64,000 bases of DNA from Hydractinia symbiolongicarpus. Its lineage: Eukaryota > Cnidaria > Hydrozoa > Anthoathecata > Hydractiniidae. The translations under genes were made by a program, and so were the position numbers. The notes under the pieces are model-generated. The model was not told the origin of the DNA. It made no database searches and saw only the letters and a program-made list of their open reading frames with translations. Shown piece by piece: positions 63,964-64,000 of the stretch. Numbering within the stretch: position 1 is the first letter of the stretch; each line of letters opens with the position of its first letter. The stretch is taken from assembly GCF_029227915.1 (NCBI RefSeq), contig NC_079885.1, forward strand, positions 2,542,001 to 2,606,000, read 5' to 3'.

Positions 63964-64000
63964 GCCCGGGATTTACGGGAAATGGCGGGTTTTCGTTTGC

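Larger units (their letters stand above)
30021..64000 (+). repeat. Satellite block D, forward orientation
   Basis: About 167 monomers running to the end of the window. Classes recur in a fairly fixed order: 'gggctttagtggttaaat', 'attcgttctagtggtgcag', 'aaaacaagttt(g/a)aaaac', 'ggatttaggggaaatcgctgg' with 'cctctttcattaagcg', 'tactctgcgtccc', and 'taatcagcgtctc'. Together they form sets of about 6-8 monomers. 'actccctggg' or 'actccttggg' replaces the 'actcacaggg' common in block A. No gene or other insertion is seen; open frames of 60-121 codons are products of the repeat. Confidence 0.96.

Overview
The window is eukaryotic, almost certainly animal, repeat DNA with no host gene that I can support. 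About 61 kb of the 64 kb is one satellite family with a monomer of about 203 bp (roughly 300 monomers). It is interrupted by one piggyBac-type DNA transposon carrying an apparently intact, spliced transposase gene and by one tRNA-derived SINE. An intron-containing piggyBac element, a Pol III-type SINE with a trinucleotide tail and a megasatellite-scale array all point to a metazoan heterochromatic region, possibly centromeric or pericentromeric. The sequence alone does not identify the species.

Layout. Block A (1-14881): satellite in the arbitrarily named forward orientation, built from overlapping tandem duplications with offsets 2614, 1806, 3392 and 2802 bp. 14882-17785: piggyBac element, 2904 bp, flanked by duplicated TTAA, with 16-bp terminal inverted repeats, GC-rich subterminal hairpins, and a two-exon transposase of 667 residues with the three catalytic aspartates and the C-terminal cysteine-rich domain present. 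Block B (17786-21194): the same forward satellite resumes exactly where block A stopped. Block C (21193-29705): satellite in reverse orientation. 29704-30020: a SINE on the minus strand, lying exactly where the array orientation switches back. Block D (30021-64000): forward satellite of a different subfamily mix, with multi-monomer higher-order repeats of about 6, 7, 8, 17 and 24 monomers.

The most striking structure is a very large, nearly perfect palindrome. Bases 21193-29476 are the reverse complement of 30021-38304 (8284 bp per arm, coordinates summing to 59497 throughout, no net indel), separated by a 544-bp spacer that contains the SINE. Rare single-copy variants are shared between arms in mirror order. 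This means a recent inverted duplication, ongoing arm-to-arm conversion, or a foldback assembly artefact. The left arm is joined to block B at a junction with only two bases of microhomology.

The only protein-coding system is the transposase acting on its own element ends. The many 60-120 codon open frames in the satellite are repeated shadows of the monomer sequence and I do not treat them as genes.
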